From assembly GCF_000515115.1 (NCBI RefSeq), contig NZ_AZXF01000020.1:1-64000 (forward strand): DNA of 64,000 nucleotides, given 5' to 3'. The position numbers were made by a program, and so were the translations under genes. The notes beneath the pieces are model-generated. The model saw nothing but the letters and a program-made list of their open reading frames with translations, was not told the origin of the DNA and ran no database searches. Source of the DNA: Nocardiopsis sp. CNT312 (GTDB lineage: Bacteria; Actinomycetota; Actinomycetes; Streptosporangiales; Streptosporangiaceae). How positions within the stretch are numbered: position 1 is the first letter of the stretch; each line of letters begins with the position of its first letter. Shown in pieces: positions 32,398-41,983 of this stretch.

Positions 32398-33306
32398 GTG
32401 CTCGATGCGGTTGACGTCGCGCTGATGCGCGCGTTGCAGGGGGACGGCAGAGCGACGTTCCAGGCCCTGGCCGACGGGGTCGGCCTGTCCAGGACGGCCG
32501 TGCGCGCCAGAGTGCGCCAGCTCGTCCGTTCGGGGGCCATCAGAATCGTGGGCGTGCTCCACGCCGGAGTCGTCGGTATGGAGGTCCTGGGCCATGTGTC
32601 GTTCCGCGTCCATGGCCCCTCGGGGCCGCTGATGGAGGCACTGGACGAGCGGGAGGCGGTGACGTTCGCCGCCCAGTCGGCCGGGCGCTTCCCGGCCGTC
32701 GCGCAGGTCCGGGTGGCCGACGACGGCGCGCTCGCCAAGGAGCTCGCGGAGCTGCGGGCGATGCCGGGGGTGGAGAGCGCGGAGGTGTTCCGCGCGAGCG
32801 CCGTGTTCAAGGACGAGCACAGCAGCGTGCGCGAGCTGCGCGAGGTGGACTTGGACGCCTTGGACTGGCGGCTGGTGCGCCTGTTGCTCAAGGACGGCCG
32901 AGCCTCCTACGCCGACCTGGCGCGCCAGGTGGGGCTGTCGCAGGCGGCGGCCCGGTCCAGGGTCGTGCGCCTGCTGAGCTCGGGGGTCGTGCACGTCACC
33001 GCGATCGCCGAACCCTCGGCCGCAGGCGCGAACGAGCAGCTCGGGTTCGGGCTGCGGTGCCGGGGGGACGCCGAGGCGCTGGCGTCGGCGGTCGCGACCA
33101 TGCCCCGGGTGTCCTTCCTGGCGAGCGGCTTCGGCCGCTACGACGTGATCGGCACGCTCACCGCGTCCGACCGGTGCGGTCTGGTCGAGGCGCTGGAAAC
33201 GGTCCGGGCGGCACCGGGGGTGGGGTACGTGGAGACCTGGGACCATCTGAGGGTGCGCAAGGAGCGCCGAGGAGGGGAGCGGTCTGCCCAGTGGGGGCCC
33301 GTCTGA
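32398..33306 (+). CDS. Double-length Lrp/AsnC-family regulator
   Basis: A 302-residue protein built of two Lrp units. Each has an AsnC-type helix-turn-helix (DVALMRALQGDGRATFQALA at 6-25; LDWRLVRLLLKDGRASYADL at about 158-177) followed by a RAM-like ligand domain. The second RAM-like part ends YVETWDHLRVRKE. Tandem Lrp proteins are common in actinomycetes and act as local regulators of amino-acid or nitrogen genes; the effector here is unknown. The GTG start follows AGAGG. No obvious target sits beside it, so it may act at a distance or on itself. Confidence 0.87.
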   Translation: MLDAVDVALMRALQGDGRATFQALADGVGLSRTAVRARVRQLVRSGAIRIVGVLHAGVVGMEVLGHVSFRVHGPSGPLMEALDEREAVTFAAQSAGRFPAVAQVRVADDGALAKELAELRAMPGVESAEVFRASAVFKDEHSSVRELREVDLDALDWRLVRLLLKDGRASYADLARQVGLSQAAARSRVVRLLSSGVVHVTAIAEPSAAGANEQLGFGLRCRGDAEALASAVATMPRVSFLASGFGRYDVIGTLTASDRCGLVEALETVRAAPGVGYVETWDHLRVRKERRGGERSAQWGPV

Positions 33307-33427
33307 GGGGTGCGGGAGCGCTCCGTGAGGGGGCGGGGCCTTTCGCCCGAGGGCGGGGCGGCGCCTCTCTTTCCACGGGGTGTGCGCGGTGGGAAGGAGC
33401 GAGGGGGAGGGGCGGGCCCGCTCGGCC

Positions 33428-34135
33428 TCACTCCTGGGCGAGTGAGAGCGCTTCCTCGATGTAGCAGGTCGCCTCACGCGCCGCGGCCGCCGGGTCGCCG
33501 GAACGGACCGCCTCCACCAGTGCGGCGTGGTCCAGACCGACGGTGGTCGAGGTCGAGGAGGGGCGGGCGCCGGTCTCCCCGTCCTTCTCGTAGGCGGTGT
33601 GCGCGATGCTCGCGTAGACCACCTGTGCGATGTCGTCGTAGAGCTCGATGAGCAGTGTGTTGTGCGTGGCGTTGACGATCGCCCGGTGCAGGGAGAAGTC
33701 GGCCTCCACGAAGGCACCGGTATCGTGCGCCCGCCAGGCCTCCTCGCGCAGGGCCATGGCCCGGTCGATGTCGGCCATGTCCTCGTCGCTGTGCCGAAGG
33801 GAGGCCAGGCGCGCCGCCTCGACCTCCAGCGCACGGCGCACCTCCAGGTTCTCGCGCAGCCTGGAGCGTTCGAGGCGCCGTCGCAGGGCGCCGCCGAGCT
33901 CACTGGAGGCGCGGACGAACGTGCCCGCCCCCTGCCGGATCTCCAGCAGGCCGGCGTGGGCGAGGGCGCGGACCGCCTCGCGTACGGTGTTGCGGCCCAC
34001 CTCCAACTGGTCGGAGAGCTCCGACTCGGTGGGGATGCGGTCGCCCACGCCCCACTCGCCCGAGTCGATCTGGGCTCGTAACTGGTTGATGACCTGGTCG
34101 ACGAGACCGGTCCGGCGTGTCGAGGCGAGGGGCAC
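33428..34135 (-). CDS. FadR-subfamily GntR regulator
   Basis: A 235-residue regulator. The winged helix runs from LVDQVINQLRAQIDSGEWG through RIPTESELSDQLEVGRNTVR (about 12-60). The C-terminal FCD domain is all-helical with the metal-binding Asp and His residues around FVEADFSLHRAIVNAT and later LDHAALVEAVRSGD. It starts with GTG after AGGAGG. It is divergent from a CynX-type carrier gene, so it probably represses that carrier until a carboxylate-type ligand binds. The final segment EATCYIEEALSLAQE is normal for the family. Confidence 0.88.
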   Translation of the reverse strand: MPLASTRRTGLVDQVINQLRAQIDSGEWGVGDRIPTESELSDQLEVGRNTVREAVRALAHAGLLEIRQGAGTFVRASSELGGALRRRLERSRLRENLEVRRALEVEAARLASLRHSDEDMADIDRAMALREEAWRAHDTGAFVEADFSLHRAIVNATHNTLLIELYDDIAQVVYASIAHTAYEKDGETGARPSSTSTTVGLDHAALVEAVRSGDPAAAAREATCYIEEALSLAQE

Positions 34136-34299
34136 GCTTCCTCCTAGGGGCGGTTCGTCTGATGACGGGGCCAGTACGCTGATTCGGATCGGTTACGCCG
34201 GAGCTTAGACCAGTACGGGCGGGTAGGCGTCCACGAACGGGAATGCGTTATGGTCATGAAGTACATCGGGTCATCCTACGAATATGCGAGGCACCCCCT

Positions 34300-35583
34300 A
34301 TGAGCTCCGATGCCGCCGCGCGGGCCTCGGCCGCGGACGCTCCCCAGGCGGGGAGTGGTACCGCCCCGGCCTCCCGTGGAACCGTGCTTTCCCTGATGAC
34401 CGCCGGTGTCGCGCTGGCCGCCCTCAATCTGCGTACCGCCATCACCAGTGTCGGCGCCGTGCTCGACGAGGTCTCCCGCGGCCTGGGCCTGTCCGCGGTA
34501 CAGGCCGGACTCCTGACCACCCTTCCGGTACTGTGCTTCGCCCTCGTGGGCGGGCTCACCCCCCTCCTGTCGAGGCGCCTGGGCGAGCACCGCCTGATGG
34601 TGTACGCGCTCGCGGCGCTGGCCGCCGGGCTCGCCGGCCGCGCCCTGGCCGACGGCCCCGGGCTCTTCCTCGTGTTGAGCGCCCTGGCGCTCTCCGGGGG
34701 AGCGGTGGGCAACGTTTTGCTGCCCACCCTGGTCAAGCAGCACTTCCCCGACCGGGTGGGCCTGATGACGACGGTGTACACCACCGCCCTCGCGGTGGGT
34801 ACCGCGCTCGCGGCCGGGGCCACCGTTCCCCTGGAACAGGCCACCGGGCAGTGGCGGATCGCCCTGGGCTCCTACGCCCTGTTCGGGGTCGCGGCCCTCC
34901 TGCCGTGGCTGCTGGTCCTGCGGCGCGGCGGCGGGGAGGGCGGACAGAGACCCGGGGCGAGCCCCCTACGGGTACTGCGCACGGGGCTGGGCCGGCAGAG
35001 CGTCCTGTACTTCGGTACGCAGTCCGCGGTGGCCTACACCATGTTCGGCTGGTACGTCCAGATGCTGCGCGACCAGGGTATGGACCCTCAGACGGCGGGG
35101 CTGGCGCTGTCCTACCTCAGCCTGCTGGGGGTGCCCGTCTCCCTGTTCCTGCCCCTGCTGCTCACCCGGATGGGCGACCAGCGCCCGGTCGCCGCCGTGT
35201 TCACCGCGGCCTACCTCGCGGGCATCGCGGGTCTGTGGTGCGCGCCGCTGGCGGGCGTGTGGCTGTGGACGACGTTCCTCGGCGTGGCCATGGGCGGCAG
35301 CTTCGTGTTCGCCCTGACCTCGTTCGCGCTGCGCACCCGCACGGGCGCGGGTACCACCGCGCTGTCGGCCGCCAGCCAGGGGCTGGGCTACCTGATGGGC
35401 GGCGCGGGGCCCTTCCTCTTCGGGTTCCTGCACGAGAGCTCCGGCGGCTGGCACGCCCCGCTGCTGCTCGTGCTGCTCCTGGTCGCGGCCAACGCGGTCG
35501 CGGGCCAGGCGCTGGGGCGCCCCCGCCACCTGGAGGACGCCCTGGGGCGGGTCACCCCGGCAGCCAGTCGACGCGGCCGATGA
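34300..35583 (+). CDS. MFS carrier of the CynX/NimT type
   Basis: A 427-residue carrier with 12 predicted helices. ALNLRTAITSVGAVLDEVS near residue 35 is the signature of the CynX (cyanate)/NimT (nitroimidazole) group, in which the first helix ends in Asn-Leu-Arg. Loops 2-3 carry RRLGEHRLM. Substrate prediction is not possible beyond a small anion or polar compound. The ATG at 34300 is preferred to one 19 codons upstream. It is divergent from a FadR-type regulator. Its 3' end overlaps the CPBP protease gene by 32 bases, tail to tail. Confidence 0.87.
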   Translation: MSSDAAARASAADAPQAGSGTAPASRGTVLSLMTAGVALAALNLRTAITSVGAVLDEVSRGLGLSAVQAGLLTTLPVLCFALVGGLTPLLSRRLGEHRLMVYALAALAAGLAGRALADGPGLFLVLSALALSGGAVGNVLLPTLVKQHFPDRVGLMTTVYTTALAVGTALAAGATVPLEQATGQWRIALGSYALFGVAALLPWLLVLRRGGGEGGQRPGASPLRVLRTGLGRQSVLYFGTQSAVAYTMFGWYVQMLRDQGMDPQTAGLALSYLSLLGVPVSLFLPLLLTRMGDQRPVAAVFTAAYLAGIAGLWCAPLAGVWLWTTFLGVAMGGSFVFALTSFALRTRTGAGTTALSAASQGLGYLMGGAGPFLFGFLHESSGGWHAPLLLVLLLVAANAVAGQALGRPRHLEDALGRVTPAASRRGR

Positions 35584-36361
35584 GGTACACCGAGCCGACG
35601 AAGGCCACGATGTCGATCAGGGTGTGCGCGACCACCAGGGGCATCACCCGGCCGTAGCGGGTGTAGAACCAGCCGAAGACCAGCCCCATCACCAGGTTGC
35701 CGAAGAACATCCCCACCCCCTGGTAAAGGTGGTAGAACGCCCTGAGCACCGAACTCGCCAGTACGGCCTTCCACGGCGACCACCCCAGCTGTCCCAGCCG
35801 GTGCAGCAGGTAGCCGACCACGATCACCTCTTCGAGGATCCCGTTCTTGGCCGCCTGGAGCACCAGGACCGGTACGTCCCACCAGTTGCCGTCCAGGCTG
35901 CTGGGCCGGACCGTCACCGTCAGGCCCAGCTGCCACGAGAACACGTACACGGCTAGCCCGCCCGCGCCGATCACCGCGGCCAGTGCCGCGCCCGCGGCCA
36001 GGTCCGGGCCCGGCCGGCGCACGTCGAAGCCGAGGGTGTGCGCGCCCTCGCCCGTGCGCTGGAGCAGGTGTACGGCCAACAGTACGGGGACGAGCGCGAA
36101 GGCCACCGAGGCGAGCTGGCGCGACAGGTCCAGCCAGGGGCGGTCGTTCGCCCGCGGGTTCACCAGGCTCGCGGTCTGTTCGGACAGCGGCTCCGGGGCG
36201 GTCAGCACGCCAGCGAAGGCGATGACCGAGTAGACCGCGGCGGGGATCAGGGACAGGGCCAGGACGCACAGCACCTCCCCGCGCAGCAGGCGCGGGGAGG
36301 CGGGCGGCGCGGAGGGCGTGTCCGTGCCGGTGCTAGGGGTGTCGTGGGTCTTGTCGGTCAC
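35552..36361 (-). CDS. CPBP-family intramembrane protease
   Basis: A 269-residue membrane protein with six to eight helices after a 25-residue Thr/Pro-rich N terminus. CPBP (Abi) motifs are visible: the Glu pair in NGILEEVIVVGYL, the aromatic-His motif in LRAFYHLYQG, and the last His-x3-Asp in VAHTLIDIVAF. Relatives include Rce1-type prenyl proteases and bacteriocin-immunity proteins. The GTG at 36361 is my choice; an upstream extension of 24 codons is possible. The substrate is unknown. Confidence 0.82.
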   Translation of the reverse strand: MTDKTHDTPSTGTDTPSAPPASPRLLRGEVLCVLALSLIPAAVYSVIAFAGVLTAPEPLSEQTASLVNPRANDRPWLDLSRQLASVAFALVPVLLAVHLLQRTGEGAHTLGFDVRRPGPDLAAGAALAAVIGAGGLAVYVFSWQLGLTVTVRPSSLDGNWWDVPVLVLQAAKNGILEEVIVVGYLLHRLGQLGWSPWKAVLASSVLRAFYHLYQGVGMFFGNLVMGLVFGWFYTRYGRVMPLVVAHTLIDIVAFVGSVYLIGRVDWLPG

Positions 36362-36461
36362 ACGAAGCAATGTACGTGCCGTGTGTGGCCGCCTCGGACG
36401 TGAAGCGGCCGTCGGCCGCGCGGCGTGTGACACGGACCGCGCGCGGCCGACGGCCGGGAGG

Positions 36462-36512
36462 GACGGCCGTCCCTCCCCGCCCCAGCCACGAAAGCGGGGA
36501 GGGACGGCCGTC
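36462..36512 (-). terminator. Large hairpin after aceA
   Basis: Two perfect 19-base arms, beginning GACGGCCGTCCC and ending GGGACGGCCGTC, enclose a 13-base loop. The first arm overlaps a separate 22-base perfect palindrome centred at 36466. It lies 21 bases past the aceA stop. Confidence 0.75.
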
Positions 36513-36532
36513 GGGGAACGAAGACCTGAGTC

Positions 36533-37831
<1,299 letters not shown>

Positions 37832-37938
37832 TTCGATCCCGCCTCACGTGTAGCCCCAAGTGTTCACCCCGGTCGAGGTCCGGTGCCACAGGGCCGGGGT
37901 GAGCCCTGAGCGGTAAGTTCCCCGCCGGTAACTATGAT

Positions 37939-37957
37939 TCTTGGGCAAGATCCAAGA
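37939..37957. promoter_or_regulatory. Dyad in the aceA-ramB intergenic region (first)
   Basis: TCTTGG and CCAAGA flank GCAAGAT. It lies in the AT-rich stretch between the divergent genes, about 108 bases from aceA and 73 before ramB. It is a candidate RamB site. Confidence 0.5.
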
Positions 37958-37979
37958 CTTTTCCACTCGAAATCGTGCG

Positions 37980-37995
37980 AAGAAGCTCGATTCTT
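37980..37995. promoter_or_regulatory. Dyad in the aceA-ramB intergenic region (second)
   Basis: AAGAA and TTCTT flank GCTCGA, 17 bases before the ramB ATG. Binding there would block ramB, consistent with autoregulation. Confidence 0.4.
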
Positions 37996-38011
37996 TCCGT
38001 ATCATGAACGC

Positions 38012-39487
38012 ATGGCGTACTTTGGTACTGAAGAAATACCGTCTTTGCCAGGTGACCTAGATCTCGTTACCTTTGGGCAGCGTCTCCGTCATCTGCGGCG
38101 CGCACGCGGAATGACCCTCTCTGACCTGGGGGAACGCGTGGGGCGCGCCCCGTCCCAGCTCTCCCTGTTGGAGAACGGCAAGCGCGAGCCCAAGCTCTCC
38201 CTCCTCACGTCCCTGGCCTCGGCCCTCGGCGTCTCCGTCGAGGAACTCCTCTCCAAGCAGCCCCCGAGCCGGCGTGCCCAACTGGAGATCGCGGTGGAGG
38301 AGGCCCAGCGCGACACCGTCTACCAGGACCTCAACCTGCCGCACCTGAAGATCGGCAAGCGGGTCCCCAACGACGTGCTCGAACACATCGTCGGCCTGTA
38401 CGACGAACTCAAGCGTCGCAGCGTCAAGCCGACCGCCACCCCGGAGGAGGCCCGGCGGGCCAACGCCGACCTGCGGCGGCAGATGCGCGAGCGCGGCAAC
38501 TACTTCGAGCACATCGAGAAGGCCGCGGCCGAGACCCTCGCGGCCGTCAACTACTCCACCGGCGCCCTCTCCCAGGGCCAGATCCTGGCGATCGCCACCC
38601 ACCACGGGTTCACCCTCAGGTACGTGCAGGACCTGCCCCGCTCGGTGCGCTCCCTCACCGACCACATCAACCGGCGCATCTACCTCAAGCGCGAGACGAC
38701 GCTGCTGGGCATGCACAGCCCCCGGACGATTCTCCTGCAGACGCTGGGGCACGTGGTCCTGGGCCACGGGCACCCGCGCGACTACGCCGACTTCCTGCGC
38801 CAGCGGGTGGAGGCCAACTACTTCGCCGCCGCGGTGCTCATCCCCGAGGCGGCGGCGGTCCCCTACCTCCAAGAGGCCAAGGAGGCGCGCGACCTGTCCG
38901 TGGAGGACCTGCGCGACGTCTACTCCGTCTCCTACGAGATGGCCGCGCACCGGTTCACCAACCTGGCCCACCGGCACCTGGGCCTGGTGTGCCACTTCAT
39001 CCGCAACGACGAGACCGGCATCATCTACAAGGCCTACGAGAACGACGGACTGGTCTTCCCCACGGACGAGAGCGGGGCGATCGAGGGCCAGCGCATGTGC
39101 CGCCAGTGGTCGGGCCGCCAGGTCTTCGCCTCCCCGGACCGCTACTCGATCTTCTACCAGTACACCGACAAGCCCAACGGCACCCACTGGTGCGTCGCGC
39201 ACGTCGACCCCAGCCGCGAGCGCAACTTCGCGATCACCCTCGGCGTGCCCTACAAGGAGTCGCGCTGGTTCCGGGGGCGGGAGACCACCAACCGCACCAA
39301 GTCCAACTGCCCGAACGGGGAGTGCTGCGTGCGCCCGCCGGCCGACCTCGCCGCCCGTTGGGAGGGCAACGTCTGGCCCTCGGCGCGGGCCCACTCCCAC
39401 GTGCTGTCCGCACTGCCCTCCGGCACCTTCCCGGGGGTGGACGAGCACGACGTCTACACCTTCCTGGAGAAGCACAGCGGGGACTGA
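38012..39487 (+). CDS. ramB: RamB-type regulator of acetate/glyoxylate metabolism
   Basis: A 491-residue protein. An XRE helix-turn-helix fills residues 13-68 (FGQRLRHLRRARGMTLSDLG, then RAPSQLSLLENGKREP). A middle domain of the ImmA/IrrE type follows, in which the usual His-Glu-x2-His is LGHVVLGH, so the catalytic Glu is missing. The C-terminal ScfR domain has CPNGECCVRPP near the end. RamB represses aceA and aceB in corynebacteria and mycobacteria and responds to the carbon source. Placement opposite aceA supports the name. The ATG at 38012 (MAYFGT) is the family-like start. Confidence 0.9.
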   Translation: MAYFGTEEIPSLPGDLDLVTFGQRLRHLRRARGMTLSDLGERVGRAPSQLSLLENGKREPKLSLLTSLASALGVSVEELLSKQPPSRRAQLEIAVEEAQRDTVYQDLNLPHLKIGKRVPNDVLEHIVGLYDELKRRSVKPTATPEEARRANADLRRQMRERGNYFEHIEKAAAETLAAVNYSTGALSQGQILAIATHHGFTLRYVQDLPRSVRSLTDHINRRIYLKRETTLLGMHSPRTILLQTLGHVVLGHGHPRDYADFLRQRVEANYFAAAVLIPEAAAVPYLQEAKEARDLSVEDLRDVYSVSYEMAAHRFTNLAHRHLGLVCHFIRNDETGIIYKAYENDGLVFPTDESGAIEGQRMCRQWSGRQVFASPDRYSIFYQYTDKPNGTHWCVAHVDPSRERNFAITLGVPYKESRWFRGRETTNRTKSNCPNGECCVRPPADLAARWEGNVWPSARAHSHVLSALPSGTFPGVDEHDVYTFLEKHSGD

Positions 39488-39937
39488 CGGGCGGGGCGCG
39501 CCCCAGGCGCAACTGGCGAGGGGGTCGGCACCCGGGCACGGCCCCCTCAGCACGCCCGCCGAGGGGTTCCAAGGCTGATTCTTGACGGCTTGCTGAGGAG
39601 TCCATCGGTTTCCGGGTTCCTTTGGTTCGTTGCTCTTTCTTCTCTCTTTGCGTGCGGTGTTGCTGCTGTTTTTCATTGGCCCACACTTTTGCCTTTGATC
39701 TGTTACTTATAGTAATGGTATAAATACTGCAAGTAACTAAGGTTCTGTCTTGCCTGGTCATGCTTGTCCGTGTTGTGGTGATCTCGTGCCGACGCGAGGT
39801 GCTGGTTCGCGCGGAAAAGCATGTGCGCGCGGCGTGGATGCTGCCCTGAGTCCTTCGTTTTTGATGGCTCGGTGTTGCGTGGTTCGGCTGATCATGCGTG
39901 GTTCGAATTAATTCATCCGTGTGAAAAGGAAATTGTC
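39488..39937 (+). promoter_or_regulatory. AT-rich promoter region of the Gln/Gly-repeat proteins
   Basis: These 450 bases contain no gene. From about 39590 the DNA is strikingly T- and A-rich for this genome. GTTACTT at 39702-39708 and AAGTAAC at 39731-39737 form an inverted repeat around TATAGT and TATAAA-like sequence. The next gene starts with ATG after AAAAGGA. It looks like a strong, specially regulated promoter. Confidence 0.5.
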
Positions 39938-40372
39938 ATGAAGAAGACCATGGCCAGACTCGTCATCGCCGGTTTCGTCGCCCCGGGCCTGGCTCTGGCC
40001 GCCCCGGCCACCGCGTTCGCCGGCTACGCCGACTACGTGCTCAAGGACAACGTCAAGAAGGACCGGGTCCTGGAGATCGTCAACGAGATCGAGAGCGAGA
40101 ACCTGAACTTCAACGAGCTCACCAACGTCCAGGGCCAGCACCAGGACCAGGAGGGCACCAACGCCCAGGGCCAGGCCCAGGACCAGGACCAGGTGAGTGT
40201 GCAGGACAACGAGAACGCTCAGGAGAACGCCCAGGGCCAGGCGCAGGGCCAGGGCCAGGAGGGTACCAACGAGCAGGGCCAGGGGCAGACCCAGGAGGGC
40301 ACCAACGCCCAGGGCCAGGGCCAGGGCCAGGGCCAGGGGCAGGGGCAGACCCAGGACGACTCGCTGCTCTAG
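39938..40372 (+). CDS. Secreted Gln/Gly/Asn-repeat protein A
   Basis: A 144-residue protein with a clear signal peptide (MKKTMARLVIAG, hydrophobic core, cleavage near ATAFA-G). A short region, GYADYVLKDNVKKDR then EIVNEIESENLNFNELTNVQ, leads into about 80 residues of Gln-Gly, Gln-Asp and EGTNAQGQ repeats. No Cys, no cell-wall sorting signal. I know no family for it. Such Gln/Asn-rich, disordered secreted repeats could self-assemble or act as a matrix or spore-coat component; this is inference. Repeats may vary in number. A related protein follows at 40609. Confidence 0.8.
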   Translation: MKKTMARLVIAGFVAPGLALAAPATAFAGYADYVLKDNVKKDRVLEIVNEIESENLNFNELTNVQGQHQDQEGTNAQGQAQDQDQVSVQDNENAQENAQGQAQGQGQEGTNEQGQGQTQEGTNAQGQGQGQGQGQGQTQDDSLL

Positions 40373-40480
40373 CGCCGACCGGCGCCATGACGGCGGACGC
40401 GGCGGCCTCCGGGTGCGGCGACCGCCGGGACGACCGGATCCACGGCATTCGCGGATGACGGCAACGGCCGTCGTCCGGAA

Positions 40481-40508
40481 GGGGCCCGCCCGCGAACGGG
40501 CGGGCCCC
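40481..40508 (+). terminator. Terminator between the two repeat-protein genes
   Basis: GGGGCCCGCCCG and CGGGCGGGCCCC form a perfect 12-base stem with loop CGAA, a stable tetraloop. Confidence 0.8.
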
Positions 40509-40608
40509 TCGGCCGCGTGCGTTCCCGGTCCCCACCGCAGTGATCCAGTGAGAATGTGCTCTTGCGCGGGCCTGCCATCGCGGGCCCGCGGGGAAGGGAA
40601 GAAACCAG

Positions 40609-41007
40609 ATGAAGAAGGTCATCGCCCGTGCTCTCGTCGCCGGGGCCGCGGTCCCGGCCCTGGCCTGGCCGACGGCGGCCCTGGCCGACAGTCTCTCCGA
40701 ACAGCAGAGCGCGGGCGGAGAGTGCGCCTCCTCGGGCTACTACCCGTCCGAGTGCTGGCACGGGGACGGCGGCCACAAGGGGGACGGCGGCAAGGACGGG
40801 GATACCCCGGTCATCAACGTCATCATCCACAACCACATCCACGTGGACAACGCCAATATCAACGACCTCGAGAACGTGCAGGGCCAGGTCCAGGGCCAGG
40901 AGGGCACCAACGAACAGGGCCAGGCCCAGTCCGCGGGGGAGGAGAGCGCCCCGCAGGAGGACCCCGAGCGGATCACCGTGGTCCCTCCGACGGAGCTCTC
41001 CTCCTGA
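40609..41007 (+). CDS. Secreted Gln/Gly-repeat protein B
   Basis: A 132-residue secreted protein with signal peptide MKKVIARALVAGAAVPALA and cleavage near AALA-D. The mature part has two Cys (ECASSGYYPSECW) that may pair, a Gly/Asp/Lys stretch (HGDGGHKGDGGKDGD), a hydrophobic strand-like INVIIHNHIHVDNANIN, then NVQGQVQGQEGTNEQGQAQ, which repeats the text of protein A. The tail is acidic and Pro-rich. AAGGGAAG lies before the ATG. With protein A it forms a pair of paralogous or co-functional exported proteins; role unknown. Confidence 0.78.
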   Translation: MKKVIARALVAGAAVPALAWPTAALADSLSEQQSAGGECASSGYYPSECWHGDGGHKGDGGKDGDTPVINVIIHNHIHVDNANINDLENVQGQVQGQEGTNEQGQAQSAGEESAPQEDPERITVVPPTELSS

Positions 41008-41136
41008 GGCCGGGACCGGGGCGAGGGGCGGCGGGGACGGTCACCGGCCTCCCGTTGCCCCTCCGCACGGAGGGAGCGGGCCCGAGGACGGTCCGGCGGT
41101 GACGCGGGTCCGCGGAAGCCGCCCTACCCTGGGCCT

Positions 41137-41925
41137 ATGAACGGCACCTTGGGCGACGCGACCTCCACCCTCACCATCCCGACCCACTGCAACGGACCCG
41201 ACGGATCGGGCAACGGCGGCTACAGTTCCGGGCTGCTCGCCGCCCGGCTCACCGCCGAGGGCGGCCCCGCCGTCACCGTCACCCTGCGCACGCCCCCGCC
41301 GCTGGGCCGCCCCCTCACCGTCGCGGGCGACCCCGCGACCGGCCTGCTGCTCACCGACCCCGAGACCGACGGCAAGGGCCACCTGGTGGCCGAGGCCGTC
41401 CGCGCCGAACTCCCCGACCGCCCGGCCGTCCCCGGCACACCCGCCACCCCCGGTGAGGCCGCCGAGGCGGAGAAGCGCTACCCCGGACTGGAGGGCCACC
41501 CGTTCCCGCGCTGCTACAGTTGCGGCCCCGACCGCCCCGAGGGCGACGGGCTCCACCTCTGCCCCGGCAGGGTGCGCCCGGGCACCGGACCCGACGGCGC
41601 CGGAACCGTCGTCGCCTGCACGTGGACCCCGCACCCCGGCCTCGACGGCGGCTCCGGCACCGTCGCCCTGCCCGACACCTGGACCGCACTGGACTGCCCC
41701 GGCGGCTGGTCCCACGACGTCAAGGGCCGACCCATCGTCCTGGGCCGCTTCACCGCCCGCGTCCAGGAGGCGCCCCGGATCGGGCGTACCTACGTGGCGA
41801 TGGGCCACCTGGAAGCCGTCGAGGGCCGCAAGGTCCACACCGGCAGCGCCCTCTACGACGCATCCGGCCGCCTGGTCGCCCAGGCCCACGCCACCTGGAT
41901 CATGGTGGCTCCGCCTACCTCCTGA
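41137..41925 (+). CDS. Hotdog-fold thioesterase-like protein
   Basis: A 262-residue protein without signal peptide. PTHCNGPDGSGNGGYSSGLL at the N terminus resembles the acyl-CoA-binding helix of double-hotdog thioesterases; RCYSCGPDRPEGDGL mid-protein adds a Cys pair; ARVQEAPRIGRTYVAMGHLE and QAHATWI close the second hotdog. Possible activity is on an acyl-thioester, unproven. TACCCT ends six bases before the ATG with no Shine-Dalgarno, so the message is likely leaderless. Confidence 0.6.
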   Translation: MNGTLGDATSTLTIPTHCNGPDGSGNGGYSSGLLAARLTAEGGPAVTVTLRTPPPLGRPLTVAGDPATGLLLTDPETDGKGHLVAEAVRAELPDRPAVPGTPATPGEAAEAEKRYPGLEGHPFPRCYSCGPDRPEGDGLHLCPGRVRPGTGPDGAGTVVACTWTPHPGLDGGSGTVALPDTWTALDCPGGWSHDVKGRPIVLGRFTARVQEAPRIGRTYVAMGHLEAVEGRKVHTGSALYDASGRLVAQAHATWIMVAPPTS

Positions 41926-41945
41926 GCGGCGTTCCGCGCCTCCGC

Positions 41946-41976
41946 TTGACCTGGAGCGCACTCCAGGTCCCATGCT
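41946..41976 (+). promoter_or_regulatory. MerR-type promoter of the regulator/reductase operon
   Basis: TTGACC and CATGCT are separated by 19 bases, the stretched spacing typical of MerR-controlled promoters. Within it ACCTGGAG and CTCCAGGT (41949-41968) form a perfect dyad around CGCA. The regulator ATG lies only seven bases past the -10, so the message is nearly leaderless. Confidence 0.8.
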
Positions 41977-41983
41977 TGGGGCC

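Noticed and set aside
38057-39676. 539-codon minus-strand frame opposite ramB
   Set aside because: Composition is Val/Gly/His shadow text and ramB has clear domains on the plus strand.
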